NCBI GenBank assembly: GCA_964548535.1
Contig: CAZJRQ010000008.1
Span: 15,848-79,847, forward strand
DNA from: CAZJRQ01 sp964548535
GTDB taxonomy: Bacteria > Bacillota > Clostridia > Oscillospirales > Ruminococcaceae
DNA: 64,000 nt
Reading direction: 5' to 3'
Part shown: one piece after another, positions 61,351 to 64,000 of the stretch
Position numbering within the stretch: position 1 is the first letter of the stretch
How the letters are laid out: each line of letters starts with the position of its first letter
Program-made: the position numbers and the translations under genes
The notes under the pieces: model-generated
Seen by the model: only the letters and a program-made list of their open reading frames with translations
What the model was told of the DNA's origin: nothing
Database searches by the model: none

Positions 61351-62550
61351 ATGGCTAAGGCACATTTTGAAAGAACTAAACCACACGTTAACATTGGTAC
61401 AATCGGACACGTTGACCACGGTAAAACAACTCTTACAGCTGCTATCACTAAGACTCTTGCTCTTAAGGGTCAGGCACAGTACGAAGCTTACGATATGATC
61501 GATAAGGCTCCAGAAGAAAGAGAACGTGGTATCACAATCAACACCTCTCACGTAGAGTATGAAACTGACAGCCGTCACTACGCTCACGTTGACTGCCCAG
61601 GACATGCTGACTATGTAAAGAACATGATCACTGGTGCGGCTCAGATGGACGGCGCAATCCTTGTTGTTGCTGCATCTGATGGCCCTATGGCTCAGACAAA
61701 AGAGCATATCCTGCTTGCTCGTCAGGTAGGCGTTCCAGCAATCGTTGTATTCATGAACAAGGCTGATCAGGTAGACGACGAAGAGCTGCTTGAACTCGTT
61801 GAGATGGATATTCGTGACACATTGAGCGAATACAACTTCCCAGGCGATGACACACCAGTTATCACTGGTTCTGCACTGGCTGCTCTTGAAGCTCCAGACG
61901 ACATCACGAACGATGCTTATAAGCCAATCATTGCGCTGATGGATGCTGTTGATGAGTATGTCCCAACACCAGAGCGTGACGATGCAAAGCCTTTCTTGAT
62001 GCCAGTCGAGGATACAATGACCATTTCTGGTCGTGGTACTGTTGTTACAGGCCGTGTAGAACGTGGTCTGCTGAACATCAATGAACCAGTAGAAATCGTT
62101 GGTATGTCTGAAGAAAAGCTGAATACCGTTGTAACTGGTATCGAAATGTTCCGTAAGCTTCTGGATAGCGCAGTAGCTGGCGATAACATCGGTGCACTGC
62201 TTCGTGGTATCACACGTGACCAGGTTGAGCGTGGCATGGTACTTTGTAAGCCAGGTTCTATCCGTCCTCTTACAAAGTTCAGAGGTCAGGTTTATATCCT
62301 GAAGAAGGAAGAAGGCGGCCGTCATACACCTTTCTTCAACAACTATCGTCCACAGTTCTATTTCAGAACAACTGACGTAACTGGTATCATCACTCTTCCA
62401 GAAGGCGTTGAAATGTGTACACCTGGCGATAACGTAGAGATGGACGTTGAGCTGATCGCTCCAATCGCTATCGAAGAAGGTCTGCGTTTTGCTATCCGTG
62501 AGGGTGGTAGAACAGTAGGTTCTGGCGTTGTTATCAAGGTAAATGAATAA
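61351..62550 (+). CDS. tuf: Elongation factor Tu
   Basis: A 399-residue GTPase that brings aminoacyl-tRNA to the ribosome: GHVDHGKTT, ERGITINTSHVEYE, DCPGHADYVKNM, NKADQVDD, GSALAALE, and domains II-III ending VGSGVVIKVNE. AAGGAGG site and its own promoter. The first ~330 bases use CTT for Leu like fusA; from about 61700 CTG becomes frequent (more than ten), as in the genes beyond. A possible mosaic or assembly join. Confidence 0.97.
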   Translation: MAKAHFERTKPHVNIGTIGHVDHGKTTLTAAITKTLALKGQAQYEAYDMIDKAPEERERGITINTSHVEYETDSRHYAHVDCPGHADYVKNMITGAAQMDGAILVVAASDGPMAQTKEHILLARQVGVPAIVVFMNKADQVDDEELLELVEMDIRDTLSEYNFPGDDTPVITGSALAALEAPDDITNDAYKPIIALMDAVDEYVPTPERDDAKPFLMPVEDTMTISGRGTVVTGRVERGLLNINEPVEIVGMSEEKLNTVVTGIEMFRKLLDSAVAGDNIGALLRGITRDQVERGMVLCKPGSIRPLTKFRGQVYILKKEEGGRHTPFFNNYRPQFYFRTTDVTGIITLPEGVEMCTPGDNVEMDVELIAPIAIEEGLRFAIREGGRTVGSGVVIKVNE

Positions 62551-62578
62551 TTAGAACTGCTTTAGAAGCATTCTTTCG

Positions 62579-62610
62579 AAGGGCGAACCCTATGGGTTCG
62601 TCCTTTTTGT
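62579..62610 (+). terminator. Terminator of tuf
   Basis: AAGGGCGAACCC-tat-GGGTTCGTCCTT (one G-T) and TTTTT. Confidence 0.85.
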
Positions 62611-63031
62611 ATACCCAGATGAGAGAACCATTCATGGAATTTTCTTGAAAAGGGTTGTGTTTTGTGCATAACGCATAAAAAATCACCTATATTTTATAGT
62701 AGAAAAGAAATAAATTGTACAACATGACAAAAATGGTCAAAAGGGTGCATAAAAAGAAGAATAGAGAGATTTTAAGGCAACATTGCACAATCTTTGTGTG
62801 GTGCTGCCTTAACTCAGCGCAGGGCGCTGTGCCGCATTTGCGGCGGTTCACAGTATTTGACAACATCTGCGTGTTACGCACTTGCGCTACAACGGCGGAT
62901 AAAAACATAGACAAAGTCTATGTTTTTATCGCAGAGTAGTATATGTCGTCAGATTGAAGAAATTTGTGCAAGGTGTATAAAAATAGAGGGATTATTTAGA
63001 CATATTTTTTCGGGATTCTCCCGCCTACTTC
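62611..63031. other. Hairpin-rich intergenic region
   Basis: No convincing gene. From about 62770 to 62930 it consists of successive imperfect hairpins: one centred near 62797 (TTAAGGCA...TGCCTTAA), one near 62830 with a GCCGCATTTGCGGC centre, and a perfect 15-pair stem GATAAAAACATAGAC-aaa-GTCTATGTTTTTATC (62898-62930). Could be a small non-autonomous repeat or an RNA. Confidence 0.55.
62898..62930. terminator. Perfect hairpin, bidirectional terminator-like
   Basis: Fifteen pairs with AAA loop; A and T runs on both sides would allow termination in both directions. Confidence 0.65.
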
Positions 63032-63060
63032 TTGCAATTTTTCGGTAGATACGGTATAAT
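63032..63060 (+). promoter_or_regulatory. SigA promoter of mraZ-rsmH
   Basis: TTGCAA (63032-63037), 17 bases, TATAAT (63055-63060). Confidence 0.82.
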
Positions 63061-63151
63061 GGTAGTATAGCGGTGAAAAGTGGAGCGAATTCCCTAAAGG
63101 TGGGGTGCGATGCTTTCGAAAAGAAAAACTTGCAGAAAGGTGGTGGCGAAT

Positions 63152-63580
63152 TTGGCTTCCCTTATGGGCACGTATTATCATACCATCGATACAAAGGGGC
63201 GGCTGAATTTTCCCACCAAATTGCGTGATGTTCTCGGTGCACCGTTTTATGTGACAAAAGGATTGGACCAGCCCTGTTTGACGGTGTATTCGGAGATGGA
63301 ATGGGAACGGCTTTCTGCAAAAGTTGCAACAATTCCAGAGGCGAAGGCAAATCAGATCAAGCGTTGGCTTTTTTCGGGCGCAGGAACGATTGTGCCAGAC
63401 AAACAAGGAAGGATTTTGATTCCGCAGGATTTAAGGCAATTTGCGAATTTGGAAAAAGAAGTTGTCCTAATTGGAGCAGATAATAAAGCGGAAATTTGGG
63501 ATAAAAATCGATGGGATGCGCTGAACGATTCCTTTGATGTTGGAGAAATGTTAAAAACGTTAGAGGAAATCGGGTTTTAA
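63152..63580 (+). CDS. mraZ: Transcriptional regulator MraZ
   Basis: First gene of the division and cell-wall (dcw) cluster; a ring-forming DNA-binding protein made of two SpoVT/AbrB-like halves, each with its DxxGR motif: IDTKGRLNFPTKLRD and PDKQGRILIPQDLR. TTG 63152 is seven bases after AAAGGTGG and gives 142 residues, normal for the family; ATG 63164 (MGTYYHTID) matches the usual first residues. ATG 63110, also after AAAGGTGGGG, would add 14 residues. Usually represses its own promoter. Confidence 0.93.
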   Translation: MASLMGTYYHTIDTKGRLNFPTKLRDVLGAPFYVTKGLDQPCLTVYSEMEWERLSAKVATIPEAKANQIKRWLFSGAGTIVPDKQGRILIPQDLRQFANLEKEVVLIGADNKAEIWDKNRWDALNDSFDVGEMLKTLEEIGF

Positions 63581-63594
63581 AAAAGGAGGCTTCC

Positions 63595-64000
63595 ATGGAA
63601 TTTGTACATATCCCTGTATTGTTGAACGAAGTACTGGACGGACTTGCAATCCGTCCTAGTGGTACGTATATAGATGGAACAGTTGGTGGTGCAGGACACG
63701 CTGCAGAAATTGCAAAAAGGCTCACGGATGGCGGAAGACTCATTGGATTCGACCGTGATCCCGATGCTGTTGCTGTGGCACGAGAACGGTTGGAGGAATA
63801 TCCAGCCACAGTGGTACACCACAATTATGATGAAATGGCGACAGTTTTACATGAGATGGGCGCTGCGCCAGTAGACGGGGTGCTTTTGGATTTGGGTGTT
63901 TCCTCTCACCAGCTGGATGAGGAATCTCGTGGGTTTTCGTACCATGGCGATGCGCCGCTGGATATGCGTATGAGCCAAACAGGGCGATCTGCTGAGGAAT
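63595..64000 (+). CDS. rsmH: 16S rRNA m4C1402 methyltransferase RsmH (partial)
   Basis: Runs off the window end; 135 codons seen. Starts MEFVHIPVLLNEVLDGL from ATG 63595 after AAGGAGG. SAM-binding YIDGTVGGAGHAAEIAKRL, then GFDRDPDAVAVARERL and DLGVSSHQLDEESRGFSY and PLDMRM, all diagnostic for RsmH/MraW. Directly after mraZ as usual. Confidence 0.96.
   Translation, partial: MEFVHIPVLLNEVLDGLAIRPSGTYIDGTVGGAGHAAEIAKRLTDGGRLIGFDRDPDAVAVARERLEEYPATVVHHNYDEMATVLHEMGAAPVDGVLLDLGVSSHQLDEESRGFSYHGDAPLDMRMSQTGRSAEE

Noticed and set aside
61333..62325. 330-codon frame antisense to tuf
   Set aside because: Long antisense frames are common opposite highly biased genes such as tuf; sequence is low-information and has no start signal.
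62715..62939. 74-codon frame in the hairpin-rich region after tuf
   Set aside because: It reads straight through successive hairpins; no ribosome binding site. Better explained as repeat or terminator DNA.

Overview
The window comes from a low-GC Gram-positive bacterium of class Clostridia, most likely a Ruminococcus/Oscillospiraceae-type gut species. This is inferred from the AT-rich composition, strong AGGAGG ribosome binding sites, SigA promoters with 17-bp spacers, Firmicutes-type rpsL and str genes, an agr system of clostridial type, a CBM3-bearing secreted enzyme and a Ruminococcus-type surface-protein fragment. No species can be named from sequence alone.

Layout. 0-7.3 kb: a prophage remnant with the packaging and head genes (terminase, portal, protease, capsid) and a few connector and tail genes, but no tape measure, lysis, replication or integrase genes. 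7.5-9.7 kb: a PTS-EIIC-like membrane domain fused to an EAL cyclic-di-GMP phosphodiesterase. 9.9 kb: initiator tRNA-fMet. 10.4-28.5 kb: two nested mobile elements. The outer one carries a DM9 gene, a tyrosine integrase, a tandem-repeat membrane protein and an XRE repressor switch. Its integrase gene is split by an inner 13.7-kb integrated mobilizable element (IME) running from 11176 to 24859. The insertion can be read to the base: 2-bp GT cores at both ends, matching inverted arms, and an integrase frame that is restored when the insert is removed. The IME holds a serine recombinase with an in-frame stop, a TnpW-like protein, a MobV relaxase with an ATT start, a pMV158-like oriT, a cysteine-motif protein, an array of six hairpins, agrB-agrA-agrC, two agrD-like peptide genes that both carry in-frame TAG codons, an LCAT-like lipase with a cellulose-binding module, and a membrane protein.

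28.5-36.1 kb: decayed DNA with an internally deleted IS110-family element, broken FtsX-type permeases, a TetR regulator, a PLD-helicase-DUF3427 protein and a decayed MazG-like gene. 36.4-54.7 kb: three successive two-component systems, each followed by an ABC exporter (VncRS/Vex-like, a lipoprotein/ABC-2 module, and a Bce/Mac-like module). They look like an array for sensing and resisting peptides or envelope stress. 54.9-57.7 kb: an ECF sigma factor with a large repeat-containing anti-sigma-like protein. 58-62.6 kb: the str operon (rpsL, rpsG, fusA) and tuf. 63.1-64 kb: mraZ and the start of rsmH.

How it works together: in the IME, the LytTR regulator AgrA probably drives two promoters that share 20-bp-period direct repeats at the same distance from -35. 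One is in front of agrBAC, the other in front of the peptide genes, the lipase and its partner. The kinase, regulator and processing enzyme look intact, while both peptide genes are interrupted by TAG. The element may therefore listen without speaking, or may depend on stop-codon readthrough. Codon use changes inside tuf and stays changed to the end of the window, so the join between the str operon and mraZ should be checked for assembly error or gene conversion.
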